Of a stretch of 64,000 nucleotides of DNA, positions 37,993 through 45,874 are shown piece by piece (position 1 is the stretch's first letter; each line of letters starts with the position of its first letter). A program made the translations under genes and the position numbers. This DNA is from Nesterenkonia xinjiangensis. GTDB taxonomy: Bacteria > Actinomycetota > Actinomycetes > Actinomycetales > Micrococcaceae. The DNA is taken from positions 3,224,001-3,288,000 of the forward strand of contig NZ_JACCFY010000001.1 in NCBI RefSeq assembly GCF_013410745.1, in the 5' to 3' direction. The notes under the pieces were generated by a model, which had not been told where the DNA came from, made no database searches, and saw only the letters and a list, made by a program, of their open reading frames with translations.

Positions 37993-40757
37993 GGCACCTG
38001 CCACCCGAACACGTCACCGAGGGTGAGCACGGCCGCGGCGCGGAGGCCCATCGACTCCCTGATCCAGTCGGAGACGGCATCCGCGGCAGGGAGGTCGGTC
38101 ACCCGGCCCGGCCGGTCGATCTGCGGCTGCTCCCTGCCGCCCTCGTGGCTTGGGGCGCCGCATGGATCACCGTCCAGGCTTCGGCGGCCACGGCTCTCGG
38201 CCTGGGTGCGCTCCTCGGCGGGGTGGGGGCTCTGCTGCTCGGTGTGCTGGTCCTCCTTCATCGGATGATGTCTTCGGATCGGTGGGTGCTCCTCGCCGCG
38301 GCGCAGGTGGCGGTCTGCTTCGTGGCCGGGGGCTCCGTGGCCCTGAGTGCGCATCAGGCGCACCAGCGGGTGGAGGTCACAGGGTGGGAGGAGGCGGTCG
38401 AGGCTGAGGTCCCGGTCCGGGTCGAGCTGCGCGTGGTCGGAGCACCCCGCGAGGCGGCCCGTCCTGGCCCCGACGGTGCTGGCCGCTCTGTGGCCCGGGC
38501 CAGGGTCAGCGCCTTCGAGCATCGCTCCGCTCCGCCCGATGACCACATGGCACAAGGAGAAGACGCCCATGGCACATCAGCGTCACGTTCCTGGCGACGT
38601 GTCCACACCGACGCCGTGCTTCTGCTCGACGCGGACGTGGCTACGGAGCTGCAGGTGGGCGAGCGGCTCCACGGTCTGGTGCGACCCATCGGCACTGAAC
38701 CAGGGGATCGGGCCACGGCACTGCTCATACCTTTCGGCGTCGATGCCCTGACACCCTCGTCCGGAAGTCTCGAGCATGAGGGGCGGGCCGTGTCCAGAGC
38801 CGTCGAATGGTGGAGTGAGATCCGCAGGTCGGTGCGTGAGGGCACCATCGAGGCCTCAGGGCGGGCGGCCGGAGACGCGCCCGAGCTGCTCCCTGGGCTC
38901 ATCCTTGGAGACAGGAGCGGACAAGATGATGACCTGACCGAATCGATGCGTGCAGCTGGCATGACGCACCTGACGGTGGTGAGCGGAACCCACTGCGCGC
39001 TGGTCATGGGAGCGTTCCTGGGTCTGCTGCGCCTGCTGAGGACGCCCCGGCTCCTGGGTCTGCTCCTGGCGCTGCTCGGGCTGGTGCTCTACGTCGGCCT
39101 CGTCGATCCCGCCCCGAGCGTCATCCGGGCGGCGGTGATGGGTGCCCTGGGAGCCCTGGCCCTGTTCTCCGGGCGTCGCCGGGCATCGTTCTCCCTGCTG
39201 TGCGTGTGTGTGCTCGGCATGTTGATCTGGGATCCTCACTACGCCGTGGAGCCTGCGATGCAGCTCTCAGCTGCGGCGACGGCAGGAATCATCCTCACCG
39301 GAGCGCGCATCCAGGACGTGCTCAAGCGGGTGCTGCCGGGGATCCTTGCCGGTCCTGCGGCGCTGGCCCTGTCCGCCCAGCTCTTCGTCACTCCCGTGCT
39401 GCTGCCCCTGAGCGGGGGCGTCACCACCTACGCCGTGCCGGCCAACATCCTGGCTTCGCCGCTGCTGCCGTTCGTGACGGTGCCGGGGCTGTTCGGCGCG
39501 CTGCTGTCCCCGATCGTGCCGGGCCTGGCAGGAGGAATGCTCTGGCTCTGCGGGTTCCCGGCGGCGGCCATCGGATGGATCGGACGCCGGGCGGCCGCCT
39601 TGCCCCAGGCGGTGGCGCCCTGGCCCGAGGGGCTGACGGGCGCGGCACTGGTGGTGGCCTATGTCATCGCTGTGGTGCTGCTGACCCGACGGCTTATGAC
39701 CGGACTCCCATCGAGTGAGCCGGCTCAGTCGGAGGGGCCGCGGCATGCGGGGCCGCGGTCAGGGCCTCTTCGCCGGACTGTCCTCGGGCTGCTGCGCTCC
39801 GGAGCTCCTGTGTGGTCCTGTGCGGCCGTGGCAGGGGCGCTGACGGCCCTGGTGCTCCCGGGGAGGTTCCCTGGGGCGACAGGCGCCCCTGAGGGCTGGA
39901 GCGTGGTGATGTGCGATGTGGGGCAGGGCGACATGCTGGTCGTGCGCAGCGGCGTGCGAAGCGCCGTGGTCGTCGATGCGGGGGAGGAGCCCCACCTGGC
40001 GGATGACTGCCTGAGCCGCCTGCAGGTGGAGACCGTGGACACGCTCTTCATCACCCATGAGCACCGCGATCACTACGGCGGCGTCGCGGGCGTGATGGAG
40101 GGGCGTGTTGTGCACGAGGTGCTGTACGGCGGCAGCGCGGACTGGACGCCTCGGGCCGAGCCGGAGCTGGAGACCGCGCTCGATGACGTGCCCGTGCGTC
40201 GAGTGGGCCCCGGCGAGACCTCGGAGTCTGGGAGGCCGTCGGGGGAGCCGCCCGGTATGGCGGGAGAAGAGGCGAGGGGATCTGGTCTGTCGGAGGCCAG
40301 GGTCCGCTGGCAGGTGTGGCTTGCCCACCAGCACTATCCGGAACCCAATGACAACTCGCTGGTCGTGCTCTTCGAGCTGGTGGACGGCGAGGCCGAGTCG
40401 CAGTCTCGGGGCGGTCGCGATGATCCGTGGCGACTGCTCGCCACCGGTGACCTCGAGGAGGACGCGGCCCGGCTGGCGATCCTCACCGGCGGCCTGCCTG
40501 AACATGTGGACGTCCTGAAGGTCGCCCATCATGGTGCCGCGAACGGCGGCACCGAGACGCTGGAGAGCACCACCTCGGAGGTCGCTCTCATCGGTGTCGG
40601 GGAGGACAACTCCTACGGGCATCCGGCCCCCTCCATCCGCCGTGCCCTGGAGGAGGCGGGAACGAGCGTCTACCGCACTGACCTTCATGGAGGGATCGTA
40701 CTGCGCCTGGGGGAGGGAGAGATCGAGGTTGAGTCGCTCGGAGCAGCTGTGCCGTGA
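37989..40757 (+). CDS. comEC: ComEC/Rec2-type DNA uptake channel with MBL domain
   Basis: A 922-residue polytopic membrane protein. An N-terminal OB-like region (about 75-280) precedes the Competence domain (about 310-590, with THLTVVSGTHCALVMGAFLG). A metallo-beta-lactamase domain follows (about 640-920) with VMCDVGQGDMLVV, THEHRDHYGG as the metal-binding HxHxDH, and KVAHHGA. The MBL part is proposed to be the nuclease that degrades the non-transported strand. The GTG at 37989 overlaps the comEA stop; the frame is open 89 codons further upstream, but that lies inside comEA. Domains and metal ligands are intact, so natural DNA uptake is plausible. Confidence 0.92.
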   Translation: MRHLPPEHVTEGEHGRGAEAHRLPDPVGDGIRGREVGHPARPVDLRLLPAALVAWGAAWITVQASAATALGLGALLGGVGALLLGVLVLLHRMMSSDRWVLLAAAQVAVCFVAGGSVALSAHQAHQRVEVTGWEEAVEAEVPVRVELRVVGAPREAARPGPDGAGRSVARARVSAFEHRSAPPDDHMAQGEDAHGTSASRSWRRVHTDAVLLLDADVATELQVGERLHGLVRPIGTEPGDRATALLIPFGVDALTPSSGSLEHEGRAVSRAVEWWSEIRRSVREGTIEASGRAAGDAPELLPGLILGDRSGQDDDLTESMRAAGMTHLTVVSGTHCALVMGAFLGLLRLLRTPRLLGLLLALLGLVLYVGLVDPAPSVIRAAVMGALGALALFSGRRRASFSLLCVCVLGMLIWDPHYAVEPAMQLSAAATAGIILTGARIQDVLKRVLPGILAGPAALALSAQLFVTPVLLPLSGGVTTYAVPANILASPLLPFVTVPGLFGALLSPIVPGLAGGMLWLCGFPAAAIGWIGRRAAALPQAVAPWPEGLTGAALVVAYVIAVVLLTRRLMTGLPSSEPAQSEGPRHAGPRSGPLRRTVLGLLRSGAPVWSCAAVAGALTALVLPGRFPGATGAPEGWSVVMCDVGQGDMLVVRSGVRSAVVVDAGEEPHLADDCLSRLQVETVDTLFITHEHRDHYGGVAGVMEGRVVHEVLYGGSADWTPRAEPELETALDDVPVRRVGPGETSESGRPSGEPPGMAGEEARGSGLSEARVRWQVWLAHQHYPEPNDNSLVVLFELVDGEAESQSRGGRDDPWRLLATGDLEEDAARLAILTGGLPEHVDVLKVAHHGAANGGTETLESTTSEVALIGVGEDNSYGHPAPSIRRALEEAGTSVYRTDLHGGIVLRLGEGEIEVESLGAAVP

Positions 40758-40777
40758 GCCCACCTGCCCCAGACGCG

Positions 40778-40822
40778 CCGAAGGCGGCCTCGGCAGAGGA
40801 TGTCTGCAGAGGCCGCCTTCGG
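40778..40822. terminator. Terminator between comEC and the rpf gene
   Basis: Fourteen-base perfect arms (40778-40791, 40809-40822) with an inner GCAGA/TCTGC extension form one long hairpin between the convergent stops of comEC and rpf. Confidence 0.8.
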
Positions 40823-40879
40823 GTGCGGCAGTGACGGGTCAGTGACCGGCGTCGCTGTCCTGAGTGTTCAGTCTCTCGA

Positions 40880-41614
40880 TCAGAGGACCGGGAGCTTGAG
40901 CTCCTGGCCGACGAAGATCAGGTTCGGGTCGTCGATCAGGTCAGCGTTGGCGCCCCACAGGTCGCGCCAGTCCTCGACACCGAGAGCGTCGGAGATCTTG
41001 GTCAGCGAGTCGCCGGCGGCGATCGTGTAGGTCTCGTCCGAGACCTCGACCTCAGCGTTCGGCTCAGCCGACGGCGAAGACGGGGCCGGAGCCTCCTCCT
41101 GCACCGGGGCTTCCTCCTGCACGGGAGCCTCCTCCTGCACGGGAGCCTCCTCCTGCACCGGGGCCTCCTCCTGCTGAGTCTCCTCAGCCGGAGCCTCTTC
41201 CTGCACCGGGGCCTCCTCCTGCTGAGTCTCCTCAGCCGGAGCGGAGTCGTCGGCCGGAGTGGAGCTGCCCGGGCTGCCCGAGATGCCCAGGCTGGCGGTG
41301 CATGCCGGCCATGCGCCCCAGCCCTGGATGGCCTGCAGCTTCTCGGCGCGGTGGATCTGCTCCTGCTTGGAGGCCTCGTGCGGGTAGCCGGAGCCGCCCA
41401 CGGCCTGCCAGGACTGCAGGTTGAACTGCAGGCCGCCGTAGTAACCGTTGCCGGTGTTGATGGACCAGTCGCCGCCCGACTCGCACTGGGCCAGCTGGTC
41501 CCAGACACCGGAGGCGTTAGCGGCCGGGGCCGCAGCAGCGACGCCGGCGCCGGCGAGGGTGGCAGCGGCCAGGCTGCCGCCGACGATCTTCTTGAAAGTC
41601 TTGTTGGTCTGCAT
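40880..41614 (-). CDS. rpf: Resuscitation-promoting factor-like transglycosylase with LysM
   Basis: A 244-residue secreted peptidoglycan hydrolase. A signal peptide (residues 1-34, cleavage near ANA-SG) is followed by the Rpf domain (about 35-110) with the catalytic Glu E45 in QCESGGDWSINTGNGYYGG and a likely C44-C105 disulfide. Then comes an acidic Pro/Glu/Gln repeat linker (125-178) and a C-terminal LysM domain (about 196-244, YTIAAGDSLTKISDALG). This is the architecture of the classic Micrococcus luteus Rpf. Expression appears to depend on a long structured leader. Symbol is by family. Confidence 0.92.
   Translation of the reverse strand: MQTNKTFKKIVGGSLAAATLAGAGVAAAAPAANASGVWDQLAQCESGGDWSINTGNGYYGGLQFNLQSWQAVGGSGYPHEASKQEQIHRAEKLQAIQGWGAWPACTASLGISGSPGSSTPADDSAPAEETQQEEAPVQEEAPAEETQQEEAPVQEEAPVQEEAPVQEEAPVQEEAPAPSSPSAEPNAEVEVSDETYTIAAGDSLTKISDALGVEDWRDLWGANADLIDDPNLIFVGQELKLPVL
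41093..41242 (-). repeat. In-frame linker repeats in rpf
   Basis: Residues 125-174 consist of a 16-residue block (APAEETQQEEAPVQEE) present twice, then three further APVQEE units. The corresponding DNA is an 18-bp-based tandem repeat, so linker length can change without frameshift. Confidence 0.9.
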
Positions 41615-41756
41615 TAGGCAGTAGCTCCGAAGTCCCCGACACTCGGACCCTCCCGGGCCTTCCTCATGTCACCGTCCAGCTTCATTCACGTCGAATCGTG
41701 GTCACGTTCACCAGGGCCGACACAATGGACGGTGACGGGGAGTCTGTCGGCCCCTG
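41615..41756 (-). ncRNA. Structured 5' leader of rpf with H-type pseudoknot potential
   Basis: On the minus strand, helix S1 is formed by 41756-41745 with 41722-41712 (11 bp, one bulged G). Helix S2 is formed by 41736-41727 with 41677-41668 (10 bp, perfect). The 5' strand of S2 lies in the loop of S1 and its partner lies downstream, which is pseudoknot topology with connecting loops of 8, 4 and 34 nt. A small CACG/CGTG hairpin sits in the last loop. ATGAGGAAGG follows S2 directly. I looked for the c-di-AMP (ydaO) riboswitch core expected upstream of rpf genes and did not find it. Confidence 0.55.
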
Positions 41757-41831
41757 TACTTCCGCAGCGCCGGCGTCGTCGATCCGGTGCGAACCAGATC
41801 ACGCCAACATCACGGAAGATGTCCGCCACCC

Positions 41832-41860
41832 AGTAAAAGGTCTCAGAACGATTGCGTCAA
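41832..41860 (-). promoter_or_regulatory. Putative rpf promoter
   Basis: On the minus strand TTGACG (41860-41855) and TTTACT (41837-41832) are separated by 17 bp. A start near 41825 would give a leader of about 210 nt. The rest of the 394-bp gap up to aldO holds only the hairpin at 41880-41896. Confidence 0.55.
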
Positions 41861-41879
41861 CCTGGCCGATCCGGCGCGT

Positions 41880-41896
41880 CGGGGGCAAAAACCCCG
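41880..41896 (-). terminator. Possible aldO terminator
   Basis: A CGGGG/CCCCG stem with a U-rich loop lies about 115 bp after the aldO stop. The stem is only 5 bp. Confidence 0.3.
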
Positions 41897-42008
41897 GAAT
41901 CATGCCGATCCACCCTCGTTACCGTCTCGTGATCTAAGTTCCTGTGAAAAACGTGTGAGTGATGTCGCGCCTCGTGACCCGCTGCACGATCCACCGTGAC
42001 GTTCCAGG

Positions 42009-43349
42009 TCAGAGGCCCATCGAGGCCAGGAAGTCGTTGCGCAGTGCGCCCTCCGGATCGAAGCGGCCGCGCAGACCGGCGAAGTCATCCCAGCGCGGGA
42101 AGCGGGACCGGACTTCCTTCGCCGGGAAGGTGAACAGCTTGCCCCAGTGGGGGCGGGCCGAGGCTGGAAGTGCCTCCTCGAGTCGGGGCAGGAGTGCCGT
42201 GACGGCGGCCTGATCCGGACGCCAGGTGAAGTGGAAGCCCACGGTGTCTTCCTCATGAGCGGGGCTGAGCCAGAGCCTGTCTCCGCTCATCGTGCGCAGC
42301 TCGTTGGCCAGCAGCAGGGGACGGATCTGCGTGGCGAGTCCGCGGATCGCCTCAAGAGCGGCAGCGGCATCTCTGCGGGGCACCAGGTACTCGGTCTGCA
42401 GCTCGGCGCCGGCGGAGGGGGTGAAGCCCAACTGGAAGTGTGGGAGGCGGTCGTACCAGGGGCCGGGGATCCCGCCCTGCTCGGAGCAGGACTCTGCAGA
42501 GACTCCTGGGAGTGGGTGTCGCTTCTCCGTCGCAGGCCGGGCGCCCAGGAGCTCCACAAGGTCATCCGACTCAGCCTGGGTGACCTGCGCGGGCACAGCA
42601 GACTTGACCCAGATCTGGTCGGCGACGTCGGTGCGGCTCCAGGTGGTGAAGATGCTCACGCTGCGACCGAGGCGGGTGACGTCGTCGAAGTTCTCCAGGA
42701 CGGCCTCCCAGCGTGGCTGCTCCAAGACGGTCTGGGCGATCTCGTAGGTGGGCTCCACATCGAGCTCCAGGGTGAGTATCGCCCCGAGCGATCCCAGGCT
42801 GACCACGGCCCCGTCGAAATCCGGCTCGCCGCGGTGCAGGGTGTGGGTGGTCCCGTCGGGGGCCATGATCGTCAGGGTGCGCACCGCAGAGGCCAGTGTG
42901 CCGATCTGGTCGCCGGAGCCGTGGGTGCCGGTGGACACTGCGCCGGCCACCGAGATGTGCGGCAGGGACGCAAGGTTGCCCAGAGCCAGGCCCTGCTGGT
43001 GGAGGGTCGGGGCGAGGTCGCCGTAGCGCATTCCTCCGGCGACTGTGACGGAGTCCCGATGGACCTCCAGAACCGGAGGCATCAGATCGAGGCAGATCAA
43101 TGTGCCGTCGGTGTCGGCGATGGTGTTGAAGCTGTGCCGGGAGCCGAGGAGACGCTTCGGCCCAGGGTGCGTCATGGCCGCCCTCAGCTCGTCGACGGAG
43201 CGCGGGTGGAGCACCTCGTGTGCCCGATAGGTCAGGTTGCCTGCCCAGTTGTGCTCTGCGGGCCCGGGGGTCGTCCGGCCTCGCTGTGGCCGCCTGCTGG
43301 TCGTGGCTGACGATTCCTGGTGTTCAGTGTTCCCCGGGTGCTGGTCCAC
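42009..43349 (-). CDS. FAD-linked alditol (xylitol/sorbitol) oxidase-like protein
   Basis: A 446-residue VAO-family flavoenzyme resembling Streptomyces alditol oxidase throughout: NWAGNLTYRAHEVLHP at the start, ASLPHISVAGAVSTGTHGSG in the FAD domain, GIPGPWYDRLPHFQLGFTPS in the cap and ARPHWGKLFTFP near the end. GSRHSFN contains the His expected to bond covalently to FAD; the preceding residue is Arg where AldO has Gly. Such enzymes oxidise polyols with oxygen, making peroxide. The GTG at 43349 has GGAGGA 4 bp upstream; the frame stays open to 43565 but that part is not family-like. No signal peptide, so cytoplasmic. Sugar-lactone oxidase is the main alternative. Confidence 0.85.
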   Translation of the reverse strand: MDQHPGNTEHQESSATTSRRPQRGRTTPGPAEHNWAGNLTYRAHEVLHPRSVDELRAAMTHPGPKRLLGSRHSFNTIADTDGTLICLDLMPPVLEVHRDSVTVAGGMRYGDLAPTLHQQGLALGNLASLPHISVAGAVSTGTHGSGDQIGTLASAVRTLTIMAPDGTTHTLHRGEPDFDGAVVSLGSLGAILTLELDVEPTYEIAQTVLEQPRWEAVLENFDDVTRLGRSVSIFTTWSRTDVADQIWVKSAVPAQVTQAESDDLVELLGARPATEKRHPLPGVSAESCSEQGGIPGPWYDRLPHFQLGFTPSAGAELQTEYLVPRRDAAAALEAIRGLATQIRPLLLANELRTMSGDRLWLSPAHEEDTVGFHFTWRPDQAAVTALLPRLEEALPASARPHWGKLFTFPAKEVRSRFPRWDDFAGLRGRFDPEGALRNDFLASMGL

Positions 43350-43388
43350 GTGGTCCTCCGCCTGTCGCTGTTCGCCGGTGTCGCGTCC

Positions 43389-43442
43389 GGCAGGGCTTCG
43401 CCACGGCGGTGCCGGACTCCCCGACGCCGGTGGCGCCCTGCC
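43389..43442 (-). other. Hairpin in the 218-bp gap between murF-like gene and aldO
   Basis: GGCAGGGC/GCCCTGCC (8 bp) extended by GCCAC/GTGGC across a 3-nt bulge. It lies 125 bp after the murF-like stop and just before the aldO ribosome site, so it may be a terminator or part of the aldO leader. Nothing else is recognised in the gap 43350-43567. Confidence 0.4.
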
Positions 43443-43567
43443 CTGATCATGGCTCAGTCTTGCAGATCGGACGTGCTCGAGGAGGAAGATGTACAACGAT
43501 GTAAGGGGGCCGTCGCGGGGAGTCGGCTTCCCCTGGGCCAGCGTCGTCCAGGCATCAAGGGCCATCC

Positions 43568-45061
43568 TCAGCGTGGCGGTACGGGTGGCGTGGTCTCCGG
43601 GTCCGGGGCCAATGACGACCTGAGCGATCTCACGAGCTCATGGAGGGCGGTTCCATGGGAGGACTTCACGATGACAGTGTCGCCGGCTCTGAGGTCAGAC
43701 AGCACGGTGCGTGCCAGCTCGTCGAGATCGCTCCAGTGGGTGCTGACGAGCCCCCTTGTGGCAAGCGCCGCATGCAGGTGCCGCATGTCTGCGCCGTACA
43801 GGTGTGTGACCTGGGCACGGGACTCTGCCACGGCCGAGGCCAGTGAGGCATGGAGTTCAGCAGACGCGGTGCCGAGCTCGAGCATGTCACCGAGAACCAG
43901 GATCACGCGACCAGCACCGAGGTCAGGGACCTCTGCTGCCGCCTGCAAGGTGACCTTCATCGATCCGGGGTTCGCGTTGTAGGCCTCATCGACCACCGTC
44001 ACCGCTCCGCCGTATGGCAGGCCCAGTGCATGGGAAGCGCCTCGACCGTCCAGGGCGGCGAAGGTGGCCAGGGAGTCGATGCCGCGCCGCCAGCCGGGGA
44101 GCCGGTAGCTCCGCAGGGTGGCGATGACCGCCAGGCTGTTCAGCGCCATATGCTTCCCGCGCGCCCCGACCGTGTAGGCGATGCTCTCTCCGGCGACTCT
44201 GGCTGTGACCTCACCGGTCTCAGGCCTGTACTCGAGGAGGCGGAGCGCCGCATGAGGCGATTCACCATAGGTCACGAGCTGACACCCCTGATCTGCAGCA
44301 CGCTCCACCAGGATCTCCGCGTGCGGGGCGTCGAGATTGATGACCGCAGTGCCGGCCGCGGGAGGCCGGTCGAAGAGGTGCGCCTTCCGGGTCGCCACAC
44401 CTTCGAGGTCGCCATGCTGATCGAGATGGGCCTCGGCGATGGACGTGACGATCGAGACGTCTGCAGAGACGGTGAAGTCGTTCGCGAGATACTCTGCGAA
44501 GGCTCCGCCGGCGATCTCGACGACGGAGTGGCGCACCTGGGGCGACCTGCTCAGATACTTGGCCGCGTCTGTCGAGACGTTGAAGGACTTCGGGCTGGAC
44601 CTGACCCGAGCCCTGGGAGCGGCCGCGCGCAATGCGTGTGCGAGCATCCGCTTGGTGGTGGTCTTGCCGGAGGATCCGGTGATGGCGGCGATCTTGGACA
44701 GACCACGTGAGTCGCGCAGGACACCAGCCACACGGTAGAAGGTCTCCTGGGCCGTAGGTCCGGACAAGACGTTCTGGCCGGCCAGGGCAGGGTGAGTCGC
44801 ACCCGCGGAGCTGGTGATGAAGCCGGCGACACCGCTCGCCGCCGCAGATCGGACCCAGTCCACCAGGTCATGCTCTTGCTGCTCCCGGATGCGAGCAGGT
44901 GCCGCACCGTGCCACTCGTCGTCGATGATGGTGGCGAACTGGTCGGCGATCCTGTCTTGGCCCCGCCCCAGCTGGACGCCTTCAATGCGAACCTCCGGGT
45001 CGCCCTGGAACGCGTAGCCGCCCCAGGCTTCAAGGCGCCCGATCACGAATGCAGCTCGCAC
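43568..45061 (-). CDS. Stand-alone MurF-like Mur ligase
   Basis: A 497-residue ATP-dependent amide ligase of the Mur family. It has the ATP loop ITGSSGKTTTKRM (about residue 120), the middle-domain VEIAGGAF, AEAHLDQHGD (the Mg/His region), DEAYNANPGSMKVTL as in MurF and LVLGDMLELG in the C-terminal domain. The N-terminal substrate domain (about residues 1-110) is divergent from ordinary MurF, lacking the usual TDSR segment after the GV turn. The GTG at 45061 follows GAGAGGA by 7 bp. No other dcw genes are near. It could add an amino acid or dipeptide to a cell-wall or non-peptidoglycan acceptor; substrate unknown. Confidence 0.8.
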   Translation of the reverse strand: MRAAFVIGRLEAWGGYAFQGDPEVRIEGVQLGRGQDRIADQFATIIDDEWHGAAPARIREQQEHDLVDWVRSAAASGVAGFITSSAGATHPALAGQNVLSGPTAQETFYRVAGVLRDSRGLSKIAAITGSSGKTTTKRMLAHALRAAAPRARVRSSPKSFNVSTDAAKYLSRSPQVRHSVVEIAGGAFAEYLANDFTVSADVSIVTSIAEAHLDQHGDLEGVATRKAHLFDRPPAAGTAVINLDAPHAEILVERAADQGCQLVTYGESPHAALRLLEYRPETGEVTARVAGESIAYTVGARGKHMALNSLAVIATLRSYRLPGWRRGIDSLATFAALDGRGASHALGLPYGGAVTVVDEAYNANPGSMKVTLQAAAEVPDLGAGRVILVLGDMLELGTASAELHASLASAVAESRAQVTHLYGADMRHLHAALATRGLVSTHWSDLDELARTVLSDLRAGDTVIVKSSHGTALHELVRSLRSSLAPDPETTPPVPPR

Positions 45062-45208
45062 GGGACGGTCCTCTCGGTGCGTGGTCGATGAAGCCCTATG
45101 GTGACATACCGCCTCAGATCCGCAGCGTCGACCTCGGGGAAGGGCCGGTGGCACACCCCACCGGACTTCAGATGGACTGGCTCCGATCAGGACGGGTACT
45201 GCTGGGGT

Positions 45209-45709
45209 TCACGCCTGCTGCTGGGCACGAGGGGCTCCACGGTCCTGGTTGGTCACCGGGGTCACCGTGGTCGCCGACGGTGCGGTGCGGGGCCAGGTCC
45301 AGGCGGAGCGGAGGATGTAGGCCAGGATGATCAGTTCGAGCACGACGCCGAGGCCCAAGAAGTACAGCCAGGACCCGCCGACCAGGTTGAACGCCGAGAC
45401 GGGGATGTAGAGCGATGCCACGACGAGGTTGATCGTGCGGCTCGCACGGGCGGGCAGCGCCATGGAGAGCAGGATCATGAGGATCGGGATCCCCACGAGC
45501 ACGAGCGCGCTGACGACGAATGTCTGGCTGGTGTCGAATTCGAAGACGATGCCGGCCAGGATGTCGTCGATGATGCCGGGCTTGTACAGGTGGAGGTAGT
45601 CGACGTAGATGTAGAAGAACATGAAACTCGTCCACGCTGCTGCAAGCTTGACTTTCACCGGCAACCGCAGGTCTTCCAGTGCGGTGGCGGTGGGTTGATG
45701 CTTTTTCAT
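45209..45709 (-). CDS. DUF6326 family four-helix membrane protein
   Basis: A 166-residue inner-membrane protein with four hydrophobic segments (about residues 27-45, 67-87, 92-112 and 118-138), starting with LEDLRLPVKVKLAAAWTSFM. I recognise the sequence type as the uncharacterised DUF6326 family; function unknown. The ATG at 45709 has GGAG 5 bp upstream; ATG 45721 would add four residues. It is divergent from a two-component system (162 bp apart), so it is a candidate target. The murF-like gene follows after 147 bp. Confidence 0.75.
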   Translation of the reverse strand: MKKHQPTATALEDLRLPVKVKLAAAWTSFMFFYIYVDYLHLYKPGIIDDILAGIVFEFDTSQTFVVSALVLVGIPILMILLSMALPARASRTINLVVASLYIPVSAFNLVGGSWLYFLGLGVVLELIILAYILRSAWTWPRTAPSATTVTPVTNQDRGAPRAQQQA

Positions 45710-45859
45710 GGAGTGCTCCATTGCTGGGTGGCGGATCGGTAGTTCCACGATCGCTGACCACGACGGCGGGCACATCGGCCCTGAGGCCGGAGTTCACCTG
45801 GCCGATGGCACGGTCTCTCTCTCGTCAATTCGGCTGATCCGCCGCTGCCGCGCTGTCCC

Positions 45860-45874
45860 TACACTGGACAGATG
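45860..45874 (+). promoter_or_regulatory. Putative -10 box and leaderless start of the histidine kinase gene
   Basis: TACACT (45860-45865), 6 nt, ATG at 45872; no ribosome site. Confidence 0.5.

Noticed and set aside
41615-41860. c-di-AMP (ydaO) riboswitch upstream of rpf
   Set aside because: Expected from gene context, but the conserved GACAGCUAAC-type 3' core and its closing stem were not found; reported only as unassigned structured RNA.
43350-43565. 72-residue N-terminal extension of the alditol-oxidase-like protein
   Set aside because: Not similar to the family N-terminus, contains a stable inverted repeat, and a ribosome site lies before the GTG at 43349.
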